Source: Streptomyces sp. NBC_01723 (GTDB taxonomy: Bacteria; Actinomycetota; Actinomycetes; Streptomycetales; Streptomycetaceae). From it: a stretch of DNA of 64,000 bases. Every line of letters starts with the position of its first letter. Within the stretch, counting starts at the first letter, position 1. The stretch lies in the NCBI RefSeq assembly GCF_036246005.1, contig NZ_CP109171.1, positions 7,986,001 through 8,050,000 on the forward strand, in the 5' to 3' direction. Both the position numbers and the translations under genes were made by a program. Below are positions 45,258-53,891 of the stretch, piece after piece. Under the pieces are notes generated by a model. That model searched no databases, was not told where the DNA came from, and was given only the letters and a program-made list of their open reading frames with translations.

Positions 45258-46178
45258 ATGGCGGGGGAGTGGGGTGAGCCGGGGCAGGGGCGGCTCGCCG
45301 AGCGGTTCGAGGAGCACCGGGGGCAGCTGAAGGCGGTCGCCTACCGCATGCTCGGTTCGGCGGCCGAGGCGGAGGACGCCGTGCAGGAGGCGTGGCTGCG
45401 CCTCGACCGCACCGGCGCCGACGGCATCGACAACCTGGGCGCCTGGCTGACCACGGTGACCGGGCGGGTCTGCCTGGACCTGCTGCGCTCCCGGACCGCG
45501 CGCCGCGAGGAGCCGATGGCCGAGGGCTTCGACACCTTCGTGCCCGACCCGGTGGTGCGGGCGCTGCCGCAGGCCGATCCGGAGCAGGAGGCCCTGCACA
45601 CCGACTCGGTGGGCATCGCCCTGCTGGTGGTACTGGAGGCCCTGGAACCGGCCGAGCGGCTGGCGTTCGTGCTGCACGACATGTTCGCCGTGCCCTTCGA
45701 CGACATCGCGCGGATCGTCGAGCGCAGCCCGGCCGCCACCCGGCAGCTGGCCAGCCGGGCCCGGCGCCGGGTGCGGGACGCCACCCCCGCCGCCGACCCG
45801 GACCTGGGCCGGCAGCGCCGGGCGGTGGAGGCGTTCCTCGCCGCGAGCCGCGCCGGGGACTTCGAGGCGCTGGTGTCCGTGCTCCACCCGGACGTGGTGC
45901 TGCGCGCAGACGCCGGTGCGCTGGGCCGGGGCCCGGCCGCGTCCAAGGTCGTCGCCGGCGCCCGGACGGTCGCCACCGGCGCCTTCCACTTCCGCCACCT
46001 CGCGGGGGCGGCACGCCTCGCCCTGGTCAACGGCGCGGTGGGCACCGTCGCCGTCACCGAGGGACGTCCGCGGTCGGTCACGTACGTCACCGTCGCCGAC
46101 GGGCTCATCACCGGCCTGTACATCCTCTCCGACCCCGAGCGGCTGGCCCGCCTCGACCTCTCCGCGCTGGAGGCCTGA
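45258..46178 (+). CDS. SigJ/ECF41-like sigma factor
   Basis: A 306-residue ECF sigma factor. Region 2 (FEEHRGQLKAVAYRMLGSAAEAEDAVQEAWLRL), region 4 (LLVVLEALEPAERLAFVLHDMFAVPFDDIARIVERSPAATRQLASRARRRV), and a SnoaL-like C-terminal domain of about 110 residues (VEAFLAASRAGDFEALVSVLHPDVVLRAD) give the SigJ/ECF41 architecture. The C-terminal domain replaces a separate anti-sigma factor as regulator. Its upstream neighbour, the deacetylase, may be a target or only a partner gene. Confidence 0.93.
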   Translation: MAGEWGEPGQGRLAERFEEHRGQLKAVAYRMLGSAAEAEDAVQEAWLRLDRTGADGIDNLGAWLTTVTGRVCLDLLRSRTARREEPMAEGFDTFVPDPVVRALPQADPEQEALHTDSVGIALLVVLEALEPAERLAFVLHDMFAVPFDDIARIVERSPAATRQLASRARRRVRDATPAADPDLGRQRRAVEAFLAASRAGDFEALVSVLHPDVVLRADAGALGRGPAASKVVAGARTVATGAFHFRHLAGAARLALVNGAVGTVAVTEGRPRSVTYVTVADGLITGLYILSDPERLARLDLSALEA

Positions 46179-46235
46179 CCGGGGCCGGGAGCCGTCGGCA
46201 CGGGGGGCGTGCCGACGGCCCGTATCCTCGGTGAC

Positions 46236-47066
46236 ATGCGAGAACACACGGTGGACCGGGCCGCGCTGCGCGCCGACTGCGGGCAGTGCTTCGGTCTGTG
46301 CTGCGTGGCCCTTCCGTTCGCCCGCTCGGCGGACTTCGCCATCGACAAGGACGCGGGGAAGCCCTGCCCGAACCTCGGCACCGACCACCGCTGCGGCATC
46401 CACGCCGAGCTGCGGGACCGCGGCTTCACCGGCTGCACGGTCTACGACTGCTTCGGCGCCGGGCAGCAGGTCTCGCAGGTCACCTTCGGCGGACAGGACT
46501 GGCGCACCGGCCCGCCGGAGCGCGCCCGCCTCGTCTTCGACGTCTTCCCGGTCGTCCGCCAGCTGCACGAACTGCTCTGGTACCTGACCGAGGCGCTCAC
46601 CCTGCCCGCCGCCCGCCCGGTCCACCCCGACCTGCGCCGCGCCCTGGCGGAGACCGAGCGGCTCACCGACGGGACCCCCGAGGAACTGGCGGCCCTCGAT
46701 GTGGCCGCGCACCGGCAGCGGGTCAACGCGCTCCTGCTGCGCGCCAGCGAACTGATGCGGTCCGGCACCCGCGGCCGGAAGAAGAACCGCCGCAACGCCG
46801 ACCTGATGGGCGCCCGCCTCAGGGGCGCCGACCTCGCCGGGGCCGATCTGCGCGGCGCCTACCTCATCGCCGCCGACCTCACCGGTGCGGACCTGCGGGG
46901 CGCCGACCTGATCGGCGCGGACCTGCGTGACGCCGACCTGACGGACGCGGACCTGACGGGAGCCTTCTTCCTGACCCAGCCGCAGCTCACCGCGGCCCGG
47001 GGCGGAGCCGGTACCAGGCTGCCGGACTCAGTCACCCGCCCGGTGCACTGGACAGCGGGCCGCTGA
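46236..47066 (+). CDS. Cys-cluster (YkgJ-like) and pentapeptide-repeat protein
   Basis: A 276-residue protein starting at ATG 46236, with TATCCT 7 nt upstream, a leaderless-type start. The N-terminus has eight Cys in the order C15, C18, C22, C23 (CGQCFGLCC), C44, C53, C67 and C72, like the YkgJ metal-cluster family. The C-terminal part (about 185-245) is a pentapeptide-repeat block (MGARLRGADLAGADLRGAYL, ADLTGADLRGADLIGADLRD), a right-handed beta-helix. No transmembrane or signal segment. Function unknown; the combination is unusual. The 3' end overlaps the convergent P450 gene by 39 nt. Confidence 0.8.
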   Translation: MREHTVDRAALRADCGQCFGLCCVALPFARSADFAIDKDAGKPCPNLGTDHRCGIHAELRDRGFTGCTVYDCFGAGQQVSQVTFGGQDWRTGPPERARLVFDVFPVVRQLHELLWYLTEALTLPAARPVHPDLRRALAETERLTDGTPEELAALDVAAHRQRVNALLLRASELMRSGTRGRKKNRRNADLMGARLRGADLAGADLRGAYLIAADLTGADLRGADLIGADLRDADLTDADLTGAFFLTQPQLTAARGGAGTRLPDSVTRPVHWTAGR

Positions 47067-48590
47067 CGCGGCGTCCCCGGCGTCGTCGGTGGCCTCGGTG
47101 CGGGCGCCGCCCTCCGGCGCCGGGCCGGGACCGCCGGACGCGGTGCGCCGCTCCAGCCGCAGCCGCAGCCCCTCCGGCATCAGCGTCAGCCGCTCGGTCA
47201 CCCGCAGCCGGTAACCGGGCTCGGGCCGCAGCTCGTAGCGGCGCAGCAGCAGACCCAGGACCAGCGTCGCCTCGTGCAGCGCGAACTGCCGCCCGATGCA
47301 GGCCCGCGCCCCCGTCCCGAACGGCTTGAAGGTGTGCGGGGCGCGCGACCGTACGGCCTTCGCGTCGAAGCGGTCCGGGTCGAAGCGCTCGGCGTCCGGG
47401 CCCCACACGTCGGGGTCGCGGTGCAGCATCCCGGTGAGCACCAGTGCCCAGGCCCCGCGCCGCATCGGGTACGCGCCGCCCAGCACCGTGTCCTCGCGGG
47501 CCTCCCGTGCGAAGGCGGGGGCGGTCGGCCACAGCCGCAGCGACTCGTCCAGCACCCGGCGCGTGTAGCGCAGCCTGGCCACCTGCTCGTAGCCGGGTGC
47601 CTCGGTGTCGCCCCAGACGCGGTCCACCTCGTCCCGGACCCGGGCGGCGACGTCGGGGTGCTGGGCGAGGTAGTGCAGGGCGAAGGAGAGCGCGCCCGAG
47701 GTGGTCTCGTGCCCGGCGACCAGGAAGGTGATGACCTGCCGGCGGACGTTCTCCGGTGACAGCCGCTCACCGGTGACGGGATGGGTCGTCTCCAGCATCC
47801 GGTCGAGCAGGTCGCCCTCGCCGCCCGCCGCGGCCCGGCGTTCGCGGACGAGGTCGTCCACGGTGCGGTTGAGGTGGGCGATGTCGGCGGCGTTGCGGCG
47901 GCCGGCGTCGCGCAGCAGCCAGGGGGCGAGCGGCGCGGGCACCGTGTTGAGCCGCTGCGCGTAGGTGAGCGTGCCCACCATCGCGGAGACGAAGGGGTGC
48001 GGGCGGGAGCGCTCGAAGGACCCGAAGTCGTGCCCGAACCCGGTGCGCGCGATGGTCTCCAGCGTCAGCTTGGTCATGTCGCCCGGCACGTCCACCGCCC
48101 GTCCCGCGGCCCGGGCCCGGTCCCAGTGGTCGGTGAGCCGCGAGGCCACGTCCAGCATCATCACGTGGTATCCGGCCATGGCCTCGCGGCTGAAGCCGGG
48201 CGCCAGCACGTCGTGCGCGAGCTGCCAGTTGGGCTCGTGGTTGTACGCCGTGAACAGGCCGTCCCCGGCCACCGGCCGCAGGTTGGCCACGCCGAGCCCC
48301 ACGTGCTTGGCGAAGCGCGACTCGTCCGCCAGGTCGGCGGCGAGCCCGGCGCCCCAGACGAACACGAACTCCTTGCCGAAGGCCCGCCGCCGGAAGATCG
48401 GCCCCAGCTGCCGCGCGTACCGCAGCGAGTCCTGCATCGGTGTGCGCCGGCTCGCCCCGATCACGTCCCCCAGCAGGGGGACGCGGTACGGCGGCCGGGG
48501 TATGCGGCGCAGTTCGGGCCAGCCCAGCTCGGCGCTGCGGAAGCCCTTGGGCAGGCCGTCCCGGGCCGTCTCGTTCGTCGTCCGGGCCAT
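47028..48590 (-). CDS. Cytochrome P450, CYP102-like heme domain without reductase
   Basis: A 520-residue P450. I-helix FLVAGHETTSGAL, ExxR in LDESLRLWP, and the heme-binding FKPFGTGARACIGRQFA place it with the bacterial CYP102 (P450BM3) heme domain, which in BM3 is fused to a reductase. This protein ends after a Pro/Gly-rich tail of about 45 residues with no reductase domain, so it needs separate redox partners. The start is ATG 48590 (AAGGGAG 7 nt upstream); the open frame to 49334 is not coding. Likely substrates are fatty acids. Confidence 0.93.
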   Translation of the reverse strand: MARTTNETARDGLPKGFRSAELGWPELRRIPRPPYRVPLLGDVIGASRRTPMQDSLRYARQLGPIFRRRAFGKEFVFVWGAGLAADLADESRFAKHVGLGVANLRPVAGDGLFTAYNHEPNWQLAHDVLAPGFSREAMAGYHVMMLDVASRLTDHWDRARAAGRAVDVPGDMTKLTLETIARTGFGHDFGSFERSRPHPFVSAMVGTLTYAQRLNTVPAPLAPWLLRDAGRRNAADIAHLNRTVDDLVRERRAAAGGEGDLLDRMLETTHPVTGERLSPENVRRQVITFLVAGHETTSGALSFALHYLAQHPDVAARVRDEVDRVWGDTEAPGYEQVARLRYTRRVLDESLRLWPTAPAFAREAREDTVLGGAYPMRRGAWALVLTGMLHRDPDVWGPDAERFDPDRFDAKAVRSRAPHTFKPFGTGARACIGRQFALHEATLVLGLLLRRYELRPEPGYRLRVTERLTLMPEGLRLRLERRTASGGPGPAPEGGARTEATDDAGDAASAARCPVHRAGD

Positions 48591-48618
48591 GCGCGATCTC
48601 CCTTGACGCGGCGGCGTG

Positions 48619-48635
48619 TTGCCCACCTGGGGCAA
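48619..48635. promoter_or_regulatory. Inverted repeat in the P450/TetR intergenic region
   Basis: TTGCCC-ACCTG-GGGCAA is a perfect 6-5-6 inverted repeat in the 120-nt divergent region. TTGTACATGGATTCAA follows (about 48640-48655), containing TGTACA. Either may bind the TetR regulator; this is inference. Confidence 0.45.
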
Positions 48636-48710
48636 GCGTGTTGTACATGGATTCAATAGCGGCTCCCAGTCTCGTCCCGTTGTTGAACCGGCGTCAAGTA
48701 AGGTGCGGAC

Positions 48711-49319
48711 ATGGCCGCGAAACAGGGCGAGCGCACACGCCGCCGGCTCAGCACCGGCGAGCGCCGGGAGCAGTTGCTGTCGGTGGGGGCGCGGCTGTTC
48801 TCGGAGAGCCCGTACGACGAGGTCTGGATCGAGCAGGTCGCCGAGATCGCCGGGGTCTCCCGCGGGTTGCTGTACCACTACTTCCCGGCCAAGCGGGACT
48901 TCTTCGCGGCGGTCGTCGAGCGCGAGAGCGAGCGCATGCTGCGGATGACGGCGGCCGTGCCGGGGGTACCGGTCCGCGAGCAGCTCACCGCGGGGCTCGA
49001 CGCGTACCTGGAGTACGTCCGCGCCCACGCGCACGGCTACCGCGCCTTCCATCGCGCCGACGCGACCGGCGACCAGGCGGTGCGCCGGGTCTACCGGCAG
49101 GCGCTCGCCGCGCAGGAGCGGCAGATCCTCGCGGCCCTGGCCGCCGACCCGGAGTTCGGCCCGGCCTTCGAGGAGCGCGGCGACGTGCGGCTCGCGGTGC
49201 GCGGCTGGCTGGCGTTCACCACCGCGGTCTGCCTGGAATGGCTGCGGGATCCGGAGCCCGACCGGGAGCAGGTGCGCGACCTGTGTGCGCGGGCGCTGCT
49301 CGGCGCCATCGCCCCCTGA
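48711..49319 (+). CDS. TetR-family regulator divergent to the P450 gene
   Basis: A 202-residue TetR protein. The HTH (ERREQLLSVGARLFSESPYDEVWIEQVAEIAGVSRGLLYHYFPAKRDFF) is followed by a variable ligand domain. TAAGGT sits about 8 nt before ATG, so the transcript may be leaderless. It is divergent from the P450 gene, the usual arrangement for a regulator of a catabolic P450. Ligand unknown, possibly fatty acids. Confidence 0.9.
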   Translation: MAAKQGERTRRRLSTGERREQLLSVGARLFSESPYDEVWIEQVAEIAGVSRGLLYHYFPAKRDFFAAVVERESERMLRMTAAVPGVPVREQLTAGLDAYLEYVRAHAHGYRAFHRADATGDQAVRRVYRQALAAQERQILAALAADPEFGPAFEERGDVRLAVRGWLAFTTAVCLEWLRDPEPDREQVRDLCARALLGAIAP

Positions 49320-49438
49320 GCGCCCGCGTTGCACTCCGGAACGCGCCCCCGGGCCGCTGACGTGCGCCGTCCGGCACGCTGAAAAGGTCTCGCAAAGATC
49401 ACGCGTCCTGGTTGGCGCACGCCTCGAACTCCGATAGG

Positions 49439-49457
49439 TTAGGTGAGCCTTACCTAA
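49439..49457 (+). promoter_or_regulatory. Iron box (DmdR/IdeR-type operator)
   Basis: TTAGGTGAGCCTTACCTAA closely matches the actinobacterial DtxR-family consensus TTAGGTTAGGCTAACCTAA (three mismatches, in the centre). It overlaps the probable -10 TAGGTT and lies 23 nt before the start of the DUF2470 gene, so iron repression is very likely. Confidence 0.88.
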
Positions 49458-49480
49458 TGAAATGATGACGGAGGTTGAGG

Positions 49481-50206
49481 ATGGGTGACAGCCACGCCTG
49501 GACGGCCGCGCCTGCCGCGGCGGAGCAGGCCCGCTCCGTACTCGCCGCCGCCTGGTCCTGCGCGGTGACCGCGGAAGGCGGCCGCGAGGAGTTCGTCGGC
49601 GCGCACACGGTCGGCGACGACGGCCAGGTGTTCCTGCACGTGCCCGAGGACAGCGCCCTGCTCGGGGCGGCGATCTGCGCGCCGCGCGGAGAGCCGTCCG
49701 CCGTGCTGGAGTTCGCCGACGTGGCGCCCGTCCCGGTGCGGGGCCGGATCAGGGCCCGGCTCTGGCTCGCCGGGTGGTTCGCCGTGGCGGACGGGCACTT
49801 GGCGTTCCGGCCCACGCGTGTGGTGCTGCGGCGGCCGTCCGGTTCGGTGGTGGTCGACCTCGACGAGTTCGCCGCCGCCGAGCCCGACCCGCTGGCGTCG
49901 GCCGAGGCCCGGCTGCTGACCCACCTCGCGGACTGCCACGGCGACGCGGTGGAGCGCCTGACCCGGCTGGTCGAGGCCGACAGCCTGCACGGCGCGGTCC
50001 GGGTGCGGCCGCTCGCCGTCGACCGGCACGGGCTGACCCTGCGCATCGAGCGCGCCCGCGCCCACGGCGACGTACGCCTGCCCTTCCACGCGCCGGCCGA
50101 CGACATCGGGCAGCTCACGGAGCGGGTGCACGTGCTGCTGTCGCAGGCGAGCGCCGCCTCCTGCCCCCGGGCCCTACAGCGGCAGCGCACAGACGGCGAC
50201 GGGTGA
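49481..50206 (+). CDS. DUF2470-domain protein, iron-repressed
   Basis: A 241-residue protein. The C-terminal part (SAEARLLTHLADCHGDAVERLTRLVEADSLHGAVRVRPLAVDRHGLTLRIERA, FHAPADDIGQLTERVHVLLSQA) is the DUF2470 domain, which occurs in HugZ-type heme-iron proteins. The N-terminal half is a split-barrel-like region (EEFVGAHTVGDDGQVFLHVPEDS). The start ATG has GGAGG 6 nt upstream. The iron box suggests a role in heme or iron use; the exact reaction is unknown. The 3' end overlaps the convergent gene by 33 nt. Confidence 0.85.
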   Translation: MGDSHAWTAAPAAAEQARSVLAAAWSCAVTAEGGREEFVGAHTVGDDGQVFLHVPEDSALLGAAICAPRGEPSAVLEFADVAPVPVRGRIRARLWLAGWFAVADGHLAFRPTRVVLRRPSGSVVVDLDEFAAAEPDPLASAEARLLTHLADCHGDAVERLTRLVEADSLHGAVRVRPLAVDRHGLTLRIERARAHGDVRLPFHAPADDIGQLTERVHVLLSQASAASCPRALQRQRTDGDG

Positions 50207-51379
50207 GGCGAACGGCTCCCCGGCGGAGCGCAGTTCACCGCCCTCGGACACGCGGAAGACGCTGACGGTGCCGGATCTCTGGTTCGCCGCGAAGAGCAGG
50301 CCGCCGTCCGGGGAGAAGGCGATCTGCCGCGGGAAGTCGCCGCCCACCGGCACCGTGCCGAGCAGCCGCAGCCGGGCGCCGTCCGCCTCCACCGCGTAGC
50401 GCGCGAGGCTGTTGTGCCCCCGGTTGGCGAGGAAGGCGTGCGAGCCGTCCGCCGTCACCAGGATCTGCGCCGGGTGATTGGTGCCGGACCCCGTGCCCGT
50501 GGACTGCGCCTCGCCGACGGTCAGGCGGCCCGTCCCGGGGTCGTAGGAGCAGACCGCGACCGTGTCGTCGACCTCGTTGGCGAGGTAGGCGTGGCGGCCG
50601 CCGGGGTGGAAGGTGAGGTGGCGGGGTCCGGCACCCGGCCGGGTCCGGGCCCGCGCGACCTCGGTGAGCCTGCCCGACGCCTCGTCCAGCCGGTAGGTGT
50701 ACACGGTGTCCGTGCCGAGGTCCACCGCGAGGACGTGGCCGCCGTCGGGAGCGGTGACGATCTGGTGCGCGTGCGGCCCCTGTTGTCCGGGGCCGGGCGG
50801 GGGAGTGGAGTGGGCCACCAGGTCGGTGCGCTCCCCGAGCGCGCCCGAGGCGTCGATCGGGTGCACGGCGACACTGCCCGAACCGTAGTTGGCGCTGAGC
50901 AGCCAGCGCCCGCCCGGATGCACGGACAGGTGACAGGGCGCGGCGCCTCCGGTGCTCCGGCTGCCCAGGACCGTCCGGTCGGACAGCCGGACGGCGGTCA
51001 CCGCTCCCTCCTCGCGCTCGCTCACCGCGTACAGGGTGCGCCCGTCGGGATGCGCCGCGAGGTACGAGGGATCGCCGACGCCGGTGAGGACGCCACGGCC
51101 GGTCGTCCGCCCGGTGCCGGGGTCGTAGTCGGCGAGGCCGACGCCCTTGCCGCCGTCTTCGGCCGAGGTGTACGTGCCGATGTACAGCGGGCGCGGGCCG
51201 GTGGAGTCGCCCTGTCTGCCCGAGGCGCCCGCGCCCGGCGCCGTGGGTGTCGGGGAGGGCGCCGGAGACGACGGGTCCGGCGCACCGCCGCACCCCGCCG
51301 CCGCGGGCAGCGCCGCCGCCCCGGCCGTCCGGGCGAGCAGCCCGACGAACCGCCGCCTGCTCCAGCCGTCACCGCTCAC
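50174..51379 (-). CDS. Exported lactonase-family beta-propeller (Tat lipoprotein)
   Basis: A 401-residue seven-bladed propeller of the Pgl/lactonase (YbhE-like) family. Signal SRRRFVGLLARTAGAAALPAAAGC combines a twin-arginine motif with a lipobox Cys, so it is exported folded and then lipid-anchored. A Pro/Ser/Ala-rich linker of about 40 residues follows. Blade repeats are visible: YLAAHPDGRTLYAVS, CHLSVHPGGRWLLSANYGSG, HQIVTAPDGGHVLAVDLGTD, HLTFHPGGRHAYLANEVDD, QILVTADGSHAFLANRG and QIAFSPDGGLLFAANQRSG. It may hydrolyse sugar lactones, but the substrate outside the cell is not known. Confidence 0.88.
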   Translation of the reverse strand: MSGDGWSRRRFVGLLARTAGAAALPAAAGCGGAPDPSSPAPSPTPTAPGAGASGRQGDSTGPRPLYIGTYTSAEDGGKGVGLADYDPGTGRTTGRGVLTGVGDPSYLAAHPDGRTLYAVSEREEGAVTAVRLSDRTVLGSRSTGGAAPCHLSVHPGGRWLLSANYGSGSVAVHPIDASGALGERTDLVAHSTPPPGPGQQGPHAHQIVTAPDGGHVLAVDLGTDTVYTYRLDEASGRLTEVARARTRPGAGPRHLTFHPGGRHAYLANEVDDTVAVCSYDPGTGRLTVGEAQSTGTGSGTNHPAQILVTADGSHAFLANRGHNSLARYAVEADGARLRLLGTVPVGGDFPRQIAFSPDGGLLFAANQRSGTVSVFRVSEGGELRSAGEPFASPVAVCALPL

Positions 51380-51431
51380 GCGCCTGCTCCTCGCATCGCT
51401 CCCGTTGGCTCTCCCACCGGCCCGCCGCCTC

Positions 51432-52478
51432 CTACCAGTCCCCGTCCTCCACCGGCTTGCCCTGCGCGTCCTTCAACGGCCGGACCTGCTGCTGCCCGGG
51501 TGCCTGCCACGGCTCGTGGTCGTCCCCGAGCCACTCGCCGACCGGCTTGACGTCCCGCAGCGGCTCGGTGGGCGCGAGGTCCTGGGAGTCCTGGTCGTAG
51601 TAGTCGTACCAGGGCAGGCCCGCCCGTGTGTACGCGGCCCGGTCCACCGGGGACGGCGGCGGCTCCTCGCCCGTGACCCGACGCCACTCCGGCGGCGTCA
51701 CCAGGTGCACGAAGACCCGGCCCGCCGGGCTGTCGGCCCAGTGTTCCAGCGGCCGTTCGTCCCGGTACACCTCCTGGCGCATGGACCCGCCGACGCCCAG
51801 CCCCATCGCGGGCGCGGACCGGGACCGGGCCGCGCCCCCGTAGGCGGCGGCCGCGCCGGGGGCGGCCGGAGCCGGCATCGCCGCCCCGAAGGCACCACCG
51901 GGAGGGGCCGCCCGGCGCGCGAACTCGGCGCGCCGCCGCTCCGCCTCCCGCCACCGCTCCCGTTCCCGGTCGTTGAGACGGAAGTCCTGCAACTGGACCC
52001 CGCCCCAGACCTCCTCGCCGGTGACCTGGCCCTCGACGGTCGCCCCCATGCCGAGCGGCACCGCCACGAACTGCCGCACCGTGCCCGTCCCGGAGTTGAT
52101 GCCGTCCAGCCAGGGCTGGCGGGGCAGGACCACGTAGTTCTGCGGATCGCGGGACAGCCGGGCGCTCCAGGGCCTGCCCGAGACCGCGCACACCTTGCCC
52201 ACCCCGACCTGGAGCGCGGTGGGCTCCCGCGTGCCCGCGAAACTCAGCCACATGGCCTCCCGCAGGTACACCGGCAGCATCACGCCGCCGCGGGCCCGCC
52301 AGGACTCGGGGACCGTGTCTGCGTAGTCGGCGACGCGGCGGACCGGGAACTCGCCGAGCCCGGGCGGCAGCGGGTGGGTGCCCTGCTCGGGCAGCCGCAG
52401 GGTGCGGATGAACCGCACCGCGGCCCCGCCCGGCAGCAGCAGCCGGTTCCCGTCGATCCGCACGCTGGTGTCGGTCAT
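51432..52478 (-). CDS. Conserved hypothetical protein
   Basis: A 348-residue protein starting at ATG 52478. I recognise no family. The N-terminal half (IDGNRLLLPGGAAVRFIRTLRLPEQGTHPLPPGLGEFPVRRVADY, AMWLSFAG, ALQVGVGKVCAVSGRPW) looks like a compact beta-rich domain. The middle is Ala/Gly/Pro-rich and probably disordered (about 210-250). No signal peptide or membrane helix. It lies 33 nt after the stop-to-start junction with the ArAE-like membrane gene and could be co-transcribed. Confidence 0.65.
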   Translation of the reverse strand: MTDTSVRIDGNRLLLPGGAAVRFIRTLRLPEQGTHPLPPGLGEFPVRRVADYADTVPESWRARGGVMLPVYLREAMWLSFAGTREPTALQVGVGKVCAVSGRPWSARLSRDPQNYVVLPRQPWLDGINSGTGTVRQFVAVPLGMGATVEGQVTGEEVWGGVQLQDFRLNDRERERWREAERRRAEFARRAAPPGGAFGAAMPAPAAPGAAAAYGGAARSRSAPAMGLGVGGSMRQEVYRDERPLEHWADSPAGRVFVHLVTPPEWRRVTGEEPPPSPVDRAAYTRAGLPWYDYYDQDSQDLAPTEPLRDVKPVGEWLGDDHEPWQAPGQQQVRPLKDAQGKPVEDGDW

Positions 52479-52510
52479 CCGTACGCCCCCTCGTCGTCGT
52501 CCGCTCTTCC

Positions 52511-53767
52511 TCAAGGGGAACGCCGCGCGGCGCCGCTGCGGTTCCGCTTCCGCAGCACCGCCCGTCCCCGGTCCCGCAGCCGGGTCAGCCGAGGCATGCG
52601 TTCACGCAGCTCGCGCGTGTGCCGGTCCAGCTCCTCCAGGAGCCGCCGCGAGCGGTGCTCGGTGTCCATCTCGTCGATGATCCGGTTGACCTCGGCCAGC
52701 ACCGCGCCCCGCAGCTGCCACTGTCGGGAGTCGCGCCTGACCTCCTCCAGGAGCAGTTCGGCCAGCCGGTCCCGGGTGGCCGCCGCCTGGCGCAGCTCGC
52801 TGGAGAGGCGCTCCTCCGCGGACTCGGCGTTCTCGCTGGCGCTGGTGGTGACCAGCACCGCGAAGCTCACCACGGCGTCGGCGATCTCGGACAGCAACTG
52901 CTGGATGGTGGCGCCCGTCTCCGGTGGGAACAGGGGCTCGGGCTCACGTTCCTTCGCGAGGTCGGTGAAGCTGCGCGCGAGCACCCGCATGACCACCGTG
53001 CAGATCTCCAGGGTGTCCAGACCGGTGCGCAGCACCACCCGGTGCAGCAGTCCCTCCCGCACCCGGGGGTTGAGCCGCAGACTGTCCTCGGCCTGCCGCA
53101 GGTCCTCGTCCACCTCCCCGATGTCGTGGTCCAGCCGGCGCGCCTCGTGCAGCCGGGCCGCCGCCTCGTGGAACGGCGTGCTGTCGGCGGCCTCCTCGCC
53201 CATACGCAGCATCAGCTGGCGCACCCGCCGGGCCAGTTCCTCGATGGACTCGCCCGCCTGCTCCACCCAGACCGGAGGGGCGAGGACCAGGTTGAAGGAC
53301 AGTCCGACGATCGCCCCGATCAGGGTCTCCACCACCCGGGCCCACGCGAGGCTGCCGTGCGAGGTCACACCGAGCACCAGCATCGCGCTGATCGCCACCT
53401 CGGCCACGAACTCGTGCGCCCGCACCAGATGCCCGACGCCCAGCGCCGCCACGATCAGCAGGGCCAGGCTCCACCAGCTCAGCCCGACCAACTGGCTGAA
53501 GGCGATGGCGACCAGCACTCCGGCCACCACGGCGTTCACCCTGCGGAAGCTCATCTTGAGCGTGGCGTACAGCGTGACCTGGACGACCAGAAGCGCGGTC
53601 AGGGGCGCGGTGAGCGGTGCCGCCGACTTGTCCGGGCTCAGCCGCACCGCGATGACATAGGCGATCGAGGCGGCGGCGGCCGAGCGCAGGGCCTGCACGA
53701 CCATGGGGTCCCTGAGCCACTTCACCCGCCGCAGAGCCGACTTCGCGGCCTCCCGTACATCACGCAT
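52511..53767 (-). CDS. ArAE/FUSC-like membrane protein
   Basis: A 418-residue protein with about six N-terminal helices (VVQALRSAAAASIAYVIAVRL, LTAPLTALLVVQVTLYATL, VAGVLVAIAFSQLVG, LALLIVAALGVGHLV, VAISAMLVLGVTS, ETLIGAIVGLSFNLVL) and a long cytoplasmic coiled region rich in Glu and Arg. It resembles the aromatic acid exporter family. An in-frame TTG extends the frame to 53830, but ATG 53767 fits the family N-terminus better. Transport substrate unknown. Confidence 0.8.
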   Translation of the reverse strand: MRDVREAAKSALRRVKWLRDPMVVQALRSAAAASIAYVIAVRLSPDKSAAPLTAPLTALLVVQVTLYATLKMSFRRVNAVVAGVLVAIAFSQLVGLSWWSLALLIVAALGVGHLVRAHEFVAEVAISAMLVLGVTSHGSLAWARVVETLIGAIVGLSFNLVLAPPVWVEQAGESIEELARRVRQLMLRMGEEAADSTPFHEAAARLHEARRLDHDIGEVDEDLRQAEDSLRLNPRVREGLLHRVVLRTGLDTLEICTVVMRVLARSFTDLAKEREPEPLFPPETGATIQQLLSEIADAVVSFAVLVTTSASENAESAEERLSSELRQAAATRDRLAELLLEEVRRDSRQWQLRGAVLAEVNRIIDEMDTEHRSRRLLEELDRHTRELRERMPRLTRLRDRGRAVLRKRNRSGAARRSP

Positions 53768-53891
53768 CCTCGGGCTGTTCCCTTCCCCGGGCGCCTCGAA
53801 CGTGTTCCGGACAGGACGGTAACCGGACAAAGGGGATGGGAGTGGTTCCTACGCGCCGTACGGCGGCCTGCGTCGGCGTTGGCCGCGCTCG

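Noticed and set aside
47028..48590. P450 as tailoring enzyme of the peptide operon
   Set aside because: It lies more than 34 kb away, has its own TetR regulator, and matches fatty-acid-type CYP102 rather than peptide-modifying P450s.
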